64,000 nucleotides of DNA from Rosellinia necatrix. Its lineage: Eukaryota; Ascomycota; Sordariomycetes; Xylariales; Xylariaceae. The notes under the pieces were generated by a model. That model did no database searches. It was not told the DNA's origin and saw nothing but the letters and a program-made list of their open reading frames with translations. Position 1 is the first letter of the stretch, and every line of letters starts with the position of its first letter. Location: contig JAGYVD010000006.1 in the NCBI GenBank assembly GCA_021209875.1, forward strand, positions 744,001 through 808,000, read 5' to 3'. Below, piece after piece: positions 48,151 to 60,964 of this stretch. Made by a program: the position numbers and the translations under genes.

Positions 48151-49518
48151 ATGTCGGCGAGACGAGCAGAGAAGGCCCTACGGCCGGCCATACGGCAAGG
48201 CCTTCTTCACCCATCCGCTCGCCACCGGGTGTCCCAATTCCGGACCCTCACACCAGCCCTCGCCCTCGGTGCGCAGCGAGCCCTACACAACACCGCGAGG
48301 TCCCTCTCTCCCGTATCGCCGTCCGGGGGGTCCTACATGGGCCCCGTGCCGCCCTCGTACTTCCAGCGCCCCTCCCTCCCTGCCAACACCATCATCCGCT
48401 TCGTGCCGCAGCAGACGGCCTGGATCGTCGAGCGCATGGGCAAGTTCAACCGCATCCTGGAGCCCGGCCTCGCCATCCTCGTGCCCTTCATCGACCGCAT
48501 CGCCTACGTCAAGAGCCTAAAGGAGGTCGCCATAGAGATCCCGAGCCAGAGTGCCATCACCGCCGACAATGTGACGCTCGAGCTCGACGGTGTTTTGTAT
48601 ACGCGGGTTTTTGACGCTTATAAAGCAAGGTGCGTTGTTCCCAAGAAAAAAGGAAAAAAAAAAAGAAAAAAAAAGAAAAAAAAAGGAAAAGGAATGAAAG
48701 AGAGAGGAGATAGATAGAAAGAGATAATTGAGATGCGGTTCTAACTTGAAGTTCCTGCTAGTTATGGGGTCGAAGACGCCGAGTACGCCATAAGCCAACT
48801 CGCCCAGACGACGATGCGCAGCGAGATCGGCCAGCTGTCGCTCGACCACGTTCTAAAAGAACGCGCCGCCCTCAACACAAACATCACGGCGGCCATCAAT
48901 GAGGCGGCCCAGGCCTGGGGCGTGACGTGCCTGCGCTACGAGATCCGGGACATACACGCGCCCGAGGGCGTTGTCGAGGCCATGCACCGCCAGGTCACGG
49001 CCGAGCGGTCGAAGCGGGCCGAGATCCTCGAGTCCGAGGGCCAGCGCCAGAGCGCCATCAACATCGCCGAGGGCAAGAAGCAGAGCGTCATCCTCGCCTC
49101 TGAGGCCCTGCGCGCCGAGAACATCAACCGCGCCTCGGGTGAGGCCGAGGCCATCCTCCTCCGCGCCACCGCCACCGCTGCCGGCATCGACGCCGTCGGC
49201 GCCTCCATCGCCGCCGGCGGGCCCTCCGCCCACGGCGCCGTCTCCCTCAGCGTCGCCGAGAAGTACGTCGACGCCTTTGGCAAGCTCGCCCGCGAGGGCA
49301 CCGCCGTCGTCGTCCCCGGAAACGTCGGCGACATTGGCGGCATGATCGCCACCGCCCTCAGCGTCTACGGCAAGGTCGGCGACGTCCAGGGCCGCGCCGC
49401 CGCCAAGCATCTTCTCGAGAAGGATGGGGTCATCCCCGCCGAAGGGGAAGGGGGAGGGGCAGCAGCAGCAGAACGGCAAGAGGTCGTCCGAGAGCATCCG
49501 CGACTCCGTCGTCCGTGA
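48151..49518 (+). CDS. Mitochondrial stomatin-like protein 2 (SPFH/band 7), frame lost near C-terminus
   Basis: Inner-membrane scaffold of the SPFH family. Two exons, 48151-48629 and from 48762. The 132-nt intron (donor GTGCGT, acceptor CTAG) is filled with an A/G-rich tract and joins AYKA at phase 2 to SYGVEDAEYAI. The N-terminal presequence is Arg/Ser-rich. The SPFH core is clear: QTAWIVERMGKFNRILEPGL, VPFIDRIAYVKSLKE, TADNVTLELDGVLY, AISQLAQTTMRSEIG, ERAALNTNI, WGVTCLRYEIRDI, then the coiled-coil AERSKRAEILESEGQRQ, and a C-terminal LSVAEKYVDAFGKLA. As read it ends at 49518 with an Arg/Pro-rich tail. The next frame gives SIRDSVVREF, which looks like a genuine continuation and ends at 49546; one surplus G in the G-runs at 49450-49459 would explain this. 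Very GC-rich throughout. Confidence 0.9.
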
Positions 49519-50229
49519 GTTCGACACCACCACCGCCCGGAGATAAGAACCCACTCTTTCTCTTCCTCCCCCCCCCTTTTTCCTCCTCCTCCTCCTCCTC
49601 CTCATCTCACCCTCACGCCTCTCCCACGATAGAATTTATGGACCGGGGTTAATGATACGCCACGGTGGCTCTCGTTGTTTTTTTTGTCGATGCTGTTGTC
49701 CGGACGGAGCGGGGTCTATGTATTACTACGACGGATATATATATCTGTCCTCTAAAACGGGATGGGAGTCAGAGCAAAAACAAAAACAAAAACAAGGAAC
49801 AAGGAAAGAAGAAGACGATAGAACGGAGGAGCCAGGAAAGGAGGTGGCACGCACGGATCGTCTAGAAAGAGAGGAAAAGCACCCCTATTCTAGTCTCCTT
49901 GGTTGGGGCCCCCTTCTTGATAAACATGTACTTCTACAGCTAACAACGGTGTTGTTATGTAACCCACACGCGCACACACACACACACACAATTTTTGCGT
50001 ATTCTCTAGAGAAACTAGTAAGCGGGAAACATTCAAAGAAACGAAACAAATTAAAGCGTTCATAAGTCTACCAAAAGACGGAAAATAGAAACCCCCCCCC
50101 CCCACTTAAATCTACTCAAAAGCTCACAGTCGATGGTTCAATCAAAATTAACTTCCGCCTCGTCGTCTCTATCTTCTTTTTTTTTTTTTTCGTAGCAGCT
50201 ATCTAGTGATTTGAAGGGGGGGGGGGGGA
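49519..50229. other. Convergent 3' region
   Basis: About 700 bp between the stomatin-like gene and MON2. Contains the probable true stop of the former at 49546, CCT and poly-C/poly-T runs, (AAAAAC)n at about 49776-49795 and (AC)n at about 49969-49990. No gene. Confidence 0.5.
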
Positions 50230-53200
50230 TCACGCTCCTAATTCCGCGCCGACCACCTCTAACGCCTGCGTCAAAAGCTCCGAGATATGCGCATCGCCGC
50301 CCCTGGCGGCGACCCGGGAGGCGCCGACGATGAGCGGGTAGAGGCGGAGCAGGTGCTTCCGGCCGTCGCTCTCGACGTTGGCCATGTCGGGTATGGCCTT
50401 GGGCTCGCTCCGGAGGTCCACGAGGCGGCCGAGGATCCGGGCCAGCTCCTTGCGCTGGCTGAGGGGCTGCGGCATGCGGCCGCGGAGGGGCTGGTCGGCG
50501 ATGTAGGTCCGCAGCGTCAGGGCGGCCCGCAGGATCAGGTACGGTGCCGCCGTCCGCGCGAGCCGTATCCTGAGCACCTGCGGGTTCTCCGAGGCCGCGC
50601 TGCCGGGAGACGGCCGGGGCGGCGGGAACCTCGGCGTGGGGGGCTGGATGTTGATCTGCGGCGTCGCGCCCTCGTCGTGGCTCGCGACGAGGGAGAACAG
50701 CTCATCTAAGCAGACGTAGGCCATCCTACTGCGCTTCGACGGCGGCGGGTCGATGGTGCGTCCGCGCCGGGTTTGATAAAGCGTCGATAATTCGACGACA
50801 TCGCCTCCACTATTCCCGTAAATGATCGATGACTCAGTAGGTGCAGGTGCGTGGATAATTGACATGCGAAAAAGACTTTCGGTGAAAAGTTTTCGCGTCT
50901 TGTCAGGAACAACCTCTGCACCCAATGCTGGAACTATGAGCTCTCGCAACTGTGTAAACGATGTGATATCGAAATCCTCGTCATCGGAGATATTGACTTT
51001 GTCGGGTGGTGCCTCGCAGTCTGCGTTGGTTATGCTATTGGAAATCACGACGATTATACTCCACATGTCCTGCAGCATAGCTCGTGGTATATCTAGTGCA
51101 ACCAGCTGGCTGAGAGTAGCGCCTAAGGCGGCTATAGCCGACTTTGTGGCTTGCTTCCAGGGTTGCTCAGACTTGGTGATGATCGGGAACTGATACTTGA
51201 ACACGATAGGTTTCGATAAAGCAGTCAGTGCGGTCAGTAACGCCCCATCATTGTATATGTCTGTGTCCGCAGCATGCGATTGTATCAATGACTGTAGTAT
51301 CACCATACTTGCTTTAGACATGGCAACATAGGTCCGCTTTTGCGTAGCACGCTGGGCTGCTGCATCGCCTCCGTCAGTAAAAGCCAGAGAAACGAATTCG
51401 GAGGTTTGCGCGATGAGAGCAGACGGTGCTCCCGGGATATCCGTCCGGAGCATCTTCAACACATCCAGCACCTGAGTCTGCAACGGTGTGGCGTGGTCAA
51501 TATCCGCAATGAAGGCGCCAGGAGTCGCTGTTTGCATGACATCGCACAAAAGCGCGAGCATGCGGCGAATTCTTTCGACCGTGAGGTCGTCTTGTATTAA
51601 CCGGTATACATCACGTAACGCAGCAACGTAAGCTAGCAGACAATTTTGATTATCTGGGGATTTGTCCATCGCGTCAACTTTGGCTATCGGTATGCCGCGA
51701 GCCCATAGATCCCATGCTAGATCGATGGTTGTTTTGTCAAAGTTCTGCTTCGATCCGCTCTGGCTATGTGATAACATCTGCGTCAGAGCTTTGAAAGTTG
51801 CAGTGTTGATCTCCAAGACTTGGAGGTCTAGTAACGTTGCAAAATGGCTCAGGAGTTGCTGCCAATACGAATTAAAGGTGGGGTGAGCAGTTAGTACATC
51901 AAGATAGTTTGAAAGCAAACTAGAAATGCCGTTGAGAACAACAACAGCAGTATCGTGCCAATCGCGTCTGGTCTTCTCATCTAAATCTCCATGATTAAGC
52001 GCCTGTAGTTCCGTCTCTATCGACGCCATCAGGCGGAAGATCACGGATTTGACGCATACAGACCAGGCTTCAGGGGTAAGTTGGTCACCATAGGCATCAA
52101 ATATCCGTAGCAGCGTTTGAATAGCACCTGTAATAATTATTAGCACGCATACATGAAAATAAAGGGGAAGACCATACTGTTTCTTAAATCTAGTCTATCA
52201 TTTATCGTCACGGTTGTAAGCCGGATAAGAAGAAGCATCCATAAAGCAGCGTCTGAAGCCGCATCCTCTGCGTGAGAGGCTTTTTCAACCAGAGAAGCAT
52301 CGTCGAAATTGCCGACTAGGTTGCTGGTAATCGGAAGCGCTTTGTTTTTTCTCGAAAGGAAATTAGAGAGATCCCAGAAGAATGTAACTGTCTGAAAAGC
52401 CGAGCTGTTAGAATAGTTGGGAGCGTTGACGAATCATAAGGCTTACTGTTAATGCAATGTTGAGGTCATCATCTTGGGAACAAAATTTGTACAGGGTATC
52501 AACGAGAACAAGAAAACACGACTTGGGTAGAGCGGATAGAAAATCCGAACACACAAGCTGAAGAGAGCTAAACGCAGAACGGATCAGCTTGGGGGATCGG
52601 GTGGTTAGCCCCAGCGGAGCCGTGCGTTCATCAGAGGTGCCCTCAGAACTAGTTCGTCTCGGAATAAAGATAGTACCGATAATTCCAAATATAACATTCC
52701 ATCCGCTGAGGAGTGTTTCGCCGCATTCATCAAGAAGACCCTTTAACCCCTCGAGAATTATCTTATGAATATCGACGTCGGTAGCATAAGTAGTCACAGA
52801 TGTCGCACGGCTCTCTTCTTGCAGGGGAATTAGGGAGGCATAGAGCGATTCTAGTATTGTTAACTGAACCTCTGCTCGTATCTCATCGCTCTGACCACTT
52901 ATAGCTTTTGCGGCGTCTAACATAAGCCGTACTAAAATGTCTGCTCCACGGGCTCGTACAGGTGCTGACGTGGTACTAGAGCCGAGCACTCTAATAAGTT
53001 CGGAGGTAATTTGATCCCATCCTGATACGTCTGGAGGGTATAAGAATAATCTATCGAGATTTATAATCGCCAAGTCACCGATTTTGGCAAGTGCGAATTG
53101 ATCTTGCTGGTTAGGCCTTGAGGGAGCTGTAACTGCAAGGCCGGATACTTTCCGATGCTGTGTATTTGGCGGGCGAGGACCTGCCGCCGCTGTTGGAGGA

Positions 53201-55896
53201 AGTGGTGAACGGGATTGAATCGGTAATTCTGATATCGGCTCCTGCTTGTGTTCTAGAAGATGGCATACAGCCGTTGCTATTTCAACAAAAGCATCATTCG
53301 GAAAGTCAACGGTGCTTTCGAGCAGCCGAGATGCAGCTGTTTCCACTGCTCTTATCTCGGTGCTAAAACTAGCTAGCAATGCTGCAGCTTCGGACTCCGC
53401 TTTGGAATCGGATACTTTAGTAACTATTGGAATTCTCCCAGGGGCTTTACCATTGGTAAAGAGTACGAGGTCAGCTTGTTGTAAGGTCTCCAAGATGATT
53501 GACCAAGACGAGCCGAGCGTGGGTCCAAGAGCAATGCCCAGGTTAAGCAGAGCTCGCATACATAGCAAATTGCGAGTGTTGATTGTTTGGGGCGTCGAGC
53601 TAGCGTCAAACGAGGCCTGTCTCTGTCTTTCACCTGCCGCACCTACTGGCGTGACCAGATTCTCCACGCTTAGCAAGCCTCTGGCATTATTTAATATGGT
53701 GTTTGGCGCCTCTGTAGTCGGGCTGGGTGCTGCGGGTTTGGAGGAGGTGGCATTTAGGCAAGCTGTAAATACGTTAGGGGGGACAGCTGCTTTGCCCAAA
53801 GTTGTGAGAAAGGCGTCTCGGGGGGTGCTGAGTTGTAGAAGCCCCGCAACGTGAGCGAACTTTTGAAATGCTCGCACGAGCCCGTGATAATACTCCGAGT
53901 CGAGGGCAGCATAAAGGAAAGTCGAGCATGTTGCCAGAATAGCAGGCCAACATTCCTCAATGATATCGGCACATATTTTGATATCAGCGTACAGGGGGTG
54001 GTCTTTTAGGGCCAATGGATTAACGGGTACCGGGTTTTTCTTGAAGGAAGAAGATCTGTCCAAAGAAGTCGCAGCCATACTCTTATCCGCTCCTGATTTT
54101 GTGCTTTCCGACCCGCCTGCTGCTGCCGTCGGCGCTGGCGAGTCTCTACCAGTATCTGGTCGCCCCGCTCCCCTCTTGCGGGATCGGGTATCCCCAGGCA
54201 CCGTGAGTGGCAATATGAACTTAGCTAAGCCTTCCGATAATGAAGTTATACAGGACAGTGTCAGTGCATAGACGTAAGACTCCGGAATAGTCGGGGGCTC
54301 CGTCTTGTCCAGTTGGTCTATGCAAGCGACCCTTACGGTGCTCCATTGGGTACTTATACCAGTATTGTGGCCTTCGTTCACCGATCCACCGATAATTCCT
54401 GTGACTCCGCTCGACTCTAGCATGGCTTGGTCCGAAGACGCCCCCATATTAGCATACGGGTCTGCCACGGGTATCGTGGATTGGTGGCCAAGCCCAATGA
54501 CGGCCGGTTTCTCAGTGCTCACACGAACGAATGTTGCGGTCAAATTCTTCAGCACACTCCTCTCTCCTTCCGGGGTGTCATAGAGCGTAAAGATGCGCCT
54601 CATGAGAGCGGGCTCAGCAAAAATGCCCCGGAAGACTTCCATACACAGGGCCCGCCTCCAGATGGAAGTATCGTGGTCTAACAACTGAGTTAATGCGTCT
54701 AAGGCGTCCCCGCCCTCTGATGGCAGAATGCTTAGATGCTTCTTTAGCATAGTGTACAAGATGCGCACCAGTCGAACAGACGTGGCAAAGTTCGGTTTTC
54801 CGTTCAACGATTTGATAATAAACGGAATGACTCTAGTACGAAGTGTATAAGCTTGCTCGGGGTGGGCTAAAAAGAGACCGGCATATTGGCCTAAGACTGA
54901 TTCTATCAATTCCAGGCCGAACGTCTGCTGGAGCCCGGTGAAGCGCAAATATTCAGGCCGATGATTTTCCGTCATCAAGCAAATATCCTTGAAAACACGA
55001 TGGCAATCCATTGCAGCAGAACGAAGCTGAACGCTTTTGCCATCACCAACGGGCGCTTCGCCAACAATTTCCATATTGGAGGTCGATTCTAGCCTAGGTT
55101 AACACAGTGAAAAGTTTCTGGGAAGAGACAGGGAGATTTACTATCTTCTGCTGTAACCTTCTCAAAGACGGTCATGATCAGCTGCTGAAGGGTAGCAGCA
55201 GACGTATTACCGACGACGCCATTTTTGCTTGTCTGTAGGATGAAACAGATATTGAGGGCAGTGACCAGCAAGTCGCCCTTGATATCATTGGCATAGTTTT
55301 GAAGCAGGGTGGGTAGAGCCTGTAGAATTTTAAGCTGGACATCCAAGCCGGCCGACGTAGCCTCGCGAAGGGCCTCCAGTACGGGGCTCAGTTTGGACCA
55401 CGGCAAGGCGCCCACTAATATTAAACGCGACAAGCAGACGACGGCGATGCCGGTGAATTTGGCATTCTTGGTTCCACACGCAATAATGAAGGGATTCACG
55501 AAGTTGACCCTCTGGGCCAGTTCTAGGAGATATTGTAAGCCATGGGTTTTCATTAGACAATAGTGATACAGGATAAGCAACGATGAGGTTAGTGCCTCAT
55601 AGGAACATACCGGCAGCCAGAGGGGCCTCAGAGGTAGTACGTATGCTTTTCAGCTCATCGAGGGACTTCTCGGCGGCCTGGCGATGATGGTCAGTGATAG
55701 CCGTAAATGGCATGTGAACCCGGGTGAAGCCCCGGGGGGATGTGACTGAGGGATGGGACCGGGGAATGGGACCGGGGAATGGGACTGAGGAATGGGACTA
55801 GGGAATGGGACTGCGTACCTGTCTCAGATCATTGTGCTTGCGCTTGCTCTCTTGGATGAGATTTGCTAGCTCGGTAGCGAGTAGTTGGGTGGTCAT
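50230..55896 (-). CDS. mon2: MON2-type Golgi/endosome trafficking protein (1759 aa, 5 introns)
   Basis: Large HEAT-type scaffold related to BIG/GBF Arf-GEFs but without a Sec7 domain; MON2 acts with DOP1 and the flippase Neo1 at endosome-Golgi membranes. Exons: 55896-55819, 55677-55611, 55522-55142, 55088-52447, 52391-52178 and 52127-50230. Introns measure 141, 88, 53, 55 and 50 nt; all phases close to 1760 codons. The N-terminus MTTQLLATELANLIQESKRKHNDLRQ begins the DCB region, continued by AAEKSLDELKSI and the NPFIIACGTKNAKFTGIAV block. A HUS-like block follows (SVLKNLTATFVRV), then long helical repeats. The exon 5/6 join LDLRN-S-AIQTLLRIFDAYGDQL is the family's conserved HDS segment. A low-complexity Ser/Gly/Lys segment sits near residue 470. 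The last 400 bp are much more GC-rich than the rest. Confidence 0.93.
55751..55813. repeat. 13-bp minisatellite within MON2 intron 1
   Basis: Five tandem units near GGGAATGGGACCG on the plus strand, with small variants at the last bases. The array fills nearly half of the 141-nt first intron of MON2 and abuts its donor site. Confidence 0.88.
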
Positions 55897-57670
55897 CTTG
55901 GCCAAGCTGTATTTCTAGTGCCATTCCATTGAGCGAGGCTCGCTTCATCTGGATGCAGGCGGGAAACGTGTATCTCGGCTGCCCTTGATAGCGAGACTTA
56001 CAAAACGGCTGTTGAGATGGATGGGGTGTCTACGGCGGGCGTTCTGGTTGGGTGAATCGTCGGAGCGTATAGTTGTTGCCAGATTCGGCCAGTTGACCCT
56101 CCCTCAATCAGACCTTTTGGCCAAGTGACAGCTCGGAGCCAGGTGGGGCCGCTAGTCTTGATGAATCAGCAGAGCTTGCTAAGGAACCTGGAGAAGCCAC
56201 TTGGCACTGAGTTAGTTAAAATAACGTTGGTTAAACCTAACTCGTAAGTAAGCCCCTGTAAGGAGAGCTTATCTACAAGTATTAACCAGATCAAATGAAC
56301 AACTTTTTCCAACATACGTTTGTGGGTCTCTACTATCTAGGCGCTCTGAGGCATTGAGGTACCTGCGAACGAGATCACCGATATCTGTTATACGGCACTC
56401 ACATCGCTTCGGTTGTCATTGAACCGACTAAATCGTCCTAAATGCCACCTTAATTCCCAGAGTTTAAGGCTAGGGTAGCGCCGTGGCGGTGGTGGTATTA
56501 GTGTACATTGCACAGGTACAGCCTACAGGGGTGCCATATAGCTATATCTCCGTATTAGGCTTATATACCGTTTCTTTGGCCAACTCACTCAACACCCCAC
56601 GACCCACCGATATCTATATCACCCAGATATCTACCACCATACCATAGGCATAACAATAATAATGGGCTCTTAGCTACTGGTCTGCGGAAATTCTATAAAC
56701 CAATAGTTTCCCGTTGAATGCCATATTTCTTAAATCAGCATCGTCGGCAAAAGGCAACCTCGATGATGCAGCGATGCCGTTGCCGTTGCTATCAAGATGC
56801 AACATACTGCGTACATATTTACATACATATCAAGGTTGGGGTGGTCGGCACCAAGCACGGGTTCCTTGTGTAGTTGTCCACCGAAGACCTGCATCTACCC
56901 AAGCGAACCCAGTCCTAGCGACCGACGTGGGCGGCGTTTTGCCCAATCGTGTGCCCGTCCGTCCCTGGCACGACGTAATGGCATGTGACTACGCTCCAAA
57001 CTTGGTAGGTAGCTCAGGGCTGGCACCTTAGTGTGGCTACACCACCGATGGCACCCGTACCTACCTCCCTTACCCTCTAGGCTCTAGCCAACCCTCCCCG
57101 CGCTAACCATCAGCTCGCGTTTCCTCCTTCCCGAGGCCTTCTCTCCACCAGGTAGTTGCTTGTACCAGTCAACGGCGGCGGAAAGAAAGCGCAAAGCACC
57201 ATGCAAGACCGATTCGCTTGCCCTCACCCGTGCCCTGATCGACCCGGTTTGTTTGACCGCATCGGGCACCGGCCTAGCATGGATTCGGCATCGTCTTTTC
57301 CCGCGTATGCCAATGGCAGCCCTGCATCTCCAGGATCGACGTATCATTCCCCATATGCCAATCTAGAAAGCTTGTCCACCAGGCACCCTCTACCCTCTGT
57401 GTGGCTTCGTGACCTGCTTTTTGGGTCGCCCCTTCATTGGCATTGCAACGTCATGACTAGGGGGAGCTAGGTAGGCCCGTTGAAAGAGAGAAAGGGAGGG
57501 ATGCATAGGGCAAGGCACATCCGCCATGCGCGCGGAGGCTGGTCCAACCGACGTAAAAGTCATATAATAATCCCAAGACCTCTCCCGGTAGAGCTTTTCT
57601 CCCTCTGTCCTTCATCGGTCAGGTCAGAAACGCGGCCGTCACGATCGACAGCTGTGAAATCGTCGTCACG
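55897..57670. other. Divergent intergenic region, about 1.8 kb
   Basis: Between MON2 (-) and ceramidase (+), holds both promoters. Short ORFs with no recognisable domain. Nothing repeat-like beyond single TACC motifs near 56350 and 57055. Confidence 0.5.
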
Positions 57671-60378
57671 ATGGCACTGAACTCCCCGCAACGTACCCCG
57701 GCGCCGCGGAGGGCTGGTTTCATTCTATTTTCTATCGTATCCCTGTTTTCGTTGGGCATCTTCTTAGTATCCAGCTTCAGTGGGTCGGGAGAAAGGCATG
57801 GTGTTGACTTCGAGCGAAATGTACGGACGAAATCGTTCTCCTCGGAAGAGCGAGCAGAGGCAAAGGGTGATAAGTATCTTATCGGTGTAGGCAAGGGAGA
57901 TATCACTGGACCTACTGGTATGCGATTGCGTTCTACTTTTCTTGGGCCGTTGCCGCCGGGCATAAGCGTTCGGCGATACTCTAATTATAATAATGCTCCC
58001 CTCTCATACCGTCTATCGACCAGATTCGTAAGATTTAGATGACCCTGATGCTAACGTATGTATACGAATAAGTCGAAATCAACTTCGCCGTATGTGTCTT
58101 TCGATCCTCGCCACTCTCTAACATACATTGACGCCTGGATTATAGGGTTATGCGGACCTTAGCCAAGTTGGGACTGGGTTGAGACAGAGAATATTCTCGC
58201 GCGCCTTCATCGTCGGTGATGTGAAAAACCCGAAAGATCGATTCGTGTATCTTGTCCTCGATATGGCGACGGGCGACACAGCTCTGCGATACGGTATTCT
58301 CGAGGGCATTGCAGCCCTCGGTAGCGAGTACTCCGTTTATGGCCAAAGCAACGTCGCCGTGACCGGCACGCACTCACACTCCGGCCCCGGTGCTTGGTGG
58401 AATTATTTACTCCCACAGATCACTAGTCTGGGTTTTGACAAGCAGGCTTATCAAGCTGCAGTCGACGGCGCTGTTCAGTCCGTGAAGAGAGCTCATGAGT
58501 CTCTGGCTGAGGTAATTACTGGACACGTACGCTTCAGCGGCCATAGACTAATTCTTTTCTATTAGGGGTATCTCGACTATGGTAGGTTTGAATAGGGCAC
58601 CGAGGGTAAATGAAGCCCAACTAATAAGGCCGCAGGAACTGTGGACATTGTCGGCGGTAGCATCAGTCGAAGCTTGTATGCTTACATGAACAACCCAGCT
58701 CAGGAGAGAGCTCAATACACCGATTCCGTGGACAACGAAATGACCGTTCTTAAGTTTCAGCGCGCCTCCGACAGCAAAAATATCGGTATTCTCACATGGT
58801 TTCCCGTCCACGGCACCTCAGTCTATCAAAACAACACCCACGTCACCGGCGACAACAAAGGTGTGGCAGAGCTTATGTTCGAGAAGGCCATGGCGAGTGA
58901 GGCGTCAGCCGCAGACGGATTTGTTGCTGGATTCTCCCAGTCCAACGTTGGTGACACAACCCCCAACGTCCTCGGTGCATGGCAAGTGATGATTACTAAT
59001 GATACCGACCCTTGCGCGTATGAACTAACATGGTCCAAGGTGCGATGATGGTTCCGGCCAGATGTGTAGTTATGAAAACAGCACCTGTGCTGACGGCAAG
59101 TCCCAATCCTGCCATGGACGAGGCCCAGCATTCGATAAACTCGATCTCGGTGTGTCGAGCTGCTACGAGATAGGCAAGCGGCAATATAATGGAGCCCGAT
59201 CCGTCTACGTATGCATCCCCCATCCGCTTTATTGGCAGACCGGAGATTTGACCGGTGACATATAGGACAACTTCGGCTCGAAAGGCACCGCGGTCGTCGG
59301 CTCATCCGTGAAGTCGTTTCACTTCTACCACAACATGACCTTTTGGAACTTCCAGCTAGAGGACGGGCGGCAGGTGCAGACCTGCCCCTCCAGCCTCGGG
59401 TACTCGTTCGCCGCGGGCACCACCGACGGCCCCGGCGCGTTCGACTTCACGCAGGGCGACTCGGGTCCGCCGAGTGCGAGCCCGATCTGGGAGTTCGTGA
59501 AGGCGCTGCTCCGCGAGCCGTCGGCGCAGCAGAAGGAATGCCAGAAGCCGAAGCCCGTGCTGCTCGACATCGGCGAGATCTCGCAGCCGTACCCGTGGGG
59601 GCCGAACGTCGTGGACATCCAGGTGCTGCGCGCCGGCCAGCTCGTCATCATCGTCAGCCCTAGCGAGGCCACGACGATGGCCGGCCGCCGGTGGCGCGCG
59701 GCCATGAAGGCGGCCGTGGCGGGCATGACCGAGGCCGAGCCCAAGGTCGTCATCGGCGGCCCGGCCAACTCGTACTGCCACTACGTCACCACGCCCGAGG
59801 AGTACGCCATCCAGCGCTACGAGGGGGCCAGCACGCTCTTCGGCCCGTACCAGCTGCCCGCGTACATCAACCTCACGGTCGCCAACGCCGGGTACCTAGC
59901 GCCGGGCGCCACGGGCGCGCCGGCCCCCGGGCCCAGCCCGCCGGACAACCGCGCCAGGAGCCTGTCGTTCATCACGGGCGTGGTCCAGGACAACGCGCCG
60001 ATCGGGAGGAAGTTCGGCGACGTGGTGCAGCAGCCGGCGGCGGCGTACGCGCGCGGCGCCGTGGCGGCGGCCCGCTTCGTCGGCGCCAACCCGCGCAACA
60101 ACCTGCGCCTCGGCGGCACGTTCGCGGCCGTCGAGCAGCTGGGCGCCGACGGGTCCGCCTGGACCCAGGTCCGCGACGACACCGACTGGTCCCTCGTCTA
60201 CACGTGGAACCGCACCAACACCGTCCTCGGCTACAGCGAGGTCACCGTCGCCTGGGAGACCGGCCTCGACGCCCTCCCCGGCACGTACCGCCTCCGCTAC
60301 TTCGGCGACAGCAAGGCCCTCTTCACCGGCGCCATCACCGCCTTCTCCGGCACCAGCAACAGCTTCAAGATTACGTAG
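57671..60378 (+). CDS. Neutral ceramidase (757 aa) with two micro-exons and a GC-AG intron
   Basis: Hydrolyses the amide bond of ceramide to sphingosine and fatty acid. Exons: 57671-57917, 58073-58089 (17 nt), 58146-58511, 58566-58581 (16 nt), 58636-58981, 59040-59208 and 59266-60378; total 758 codons in phase. A type II signal anchor (FILFSIVSLFSLGIFLVSS) precedes YLIGVGKGDITGP. The micro-exon adds VEINFA and leads into GYADLSQVGTGLRQRIFSRAF. Further motifs: GTHSHSGPG with zinc-binding His residues, ISRSLYAYMNNP, FSQSNVGDTTPNVLGAWC, GSSVKSFHFY, GPFDF-like GAFDFTQGD, the GANPRNN segment, and a C-terminal Ig-like domain (VTVAWETG...GTYRLRYFGD). Intron 58982-59039 begins GCAAGT instead of GT and has a CTAAC branch. 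The nucleophile motif reads GDTTPN where characterised enzymes have GD-x-SPN. The last exon is far more GC-rich than the others. Confidence 0.92.
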
Positions 60379-60964
60379 GGCGCGCGTGCGTGCGTGCGTG
60401 CGGGAGAGAGAGAGAGAGAGAGAGGAGGGAGGAAGGGAAGGGGAGGGAGAGAGGGGAGTGCGCGATGGGCAAAGAGATATATATTTATATATACCTAACC
60501 TGGTCTAGGTGGGGGTTGGAGTTCGGGATCTTGGGGGGAGTGTCGGATCTAATGAACGGGACTTGGTGGTGGATGATGGATGTTTATATTAGTTACAGTA
60601 TATACACACACATACCTTATACCCTCTCGCACTCTAACGAAACGAAGCCGTAATGTAAACACGAAACGTCATCGATTGAATGAGTGGTGCGAGACGAGTT
60701 GCGATTCAAAAAAAAAAAAAAAAAAGACCAAAAGAAGTTCCCCCTGCAATCCGACGAGTGAGATGATCCCACCCATCCGTTCCCGCCCCTCAACCGCGTC
60801 CCATTCCTGAATATGCGGCTGGTCGCCTCACGCCCGTTCATATATATATACCTTATGTACTGCCCATGTAATTGACTTCCCTCCTCCTCCTCCTCCTTCT
60901 CCTCCTCACCATCTCACCCCCACAACACCCACCTCCCCCCCTCGACAGTTCATTATACCTTTTA
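60379..60964. other. 3' flank of ceramidase gene
   Basis: Contains (CGTG)n followed by (GA)n at 60385-60424, a poly-A run at 60709-60725 and CTC repeats at 60881-60906. No gene. Confidence 0.5.

Noticed and set aside
57156..57470. Plus-strand ORF upstream of ceramidase
   Set aside because: No domain; overlaps other short ORFs and probably is promoter/5' UTR sequence.
59356..60653. Long Arg- or Ala-rich ORFs on both strands over the ceramidase last exon
   Set aside because: Shadows caused by very high GC; the ceramidase frame carries the conserved motifs.
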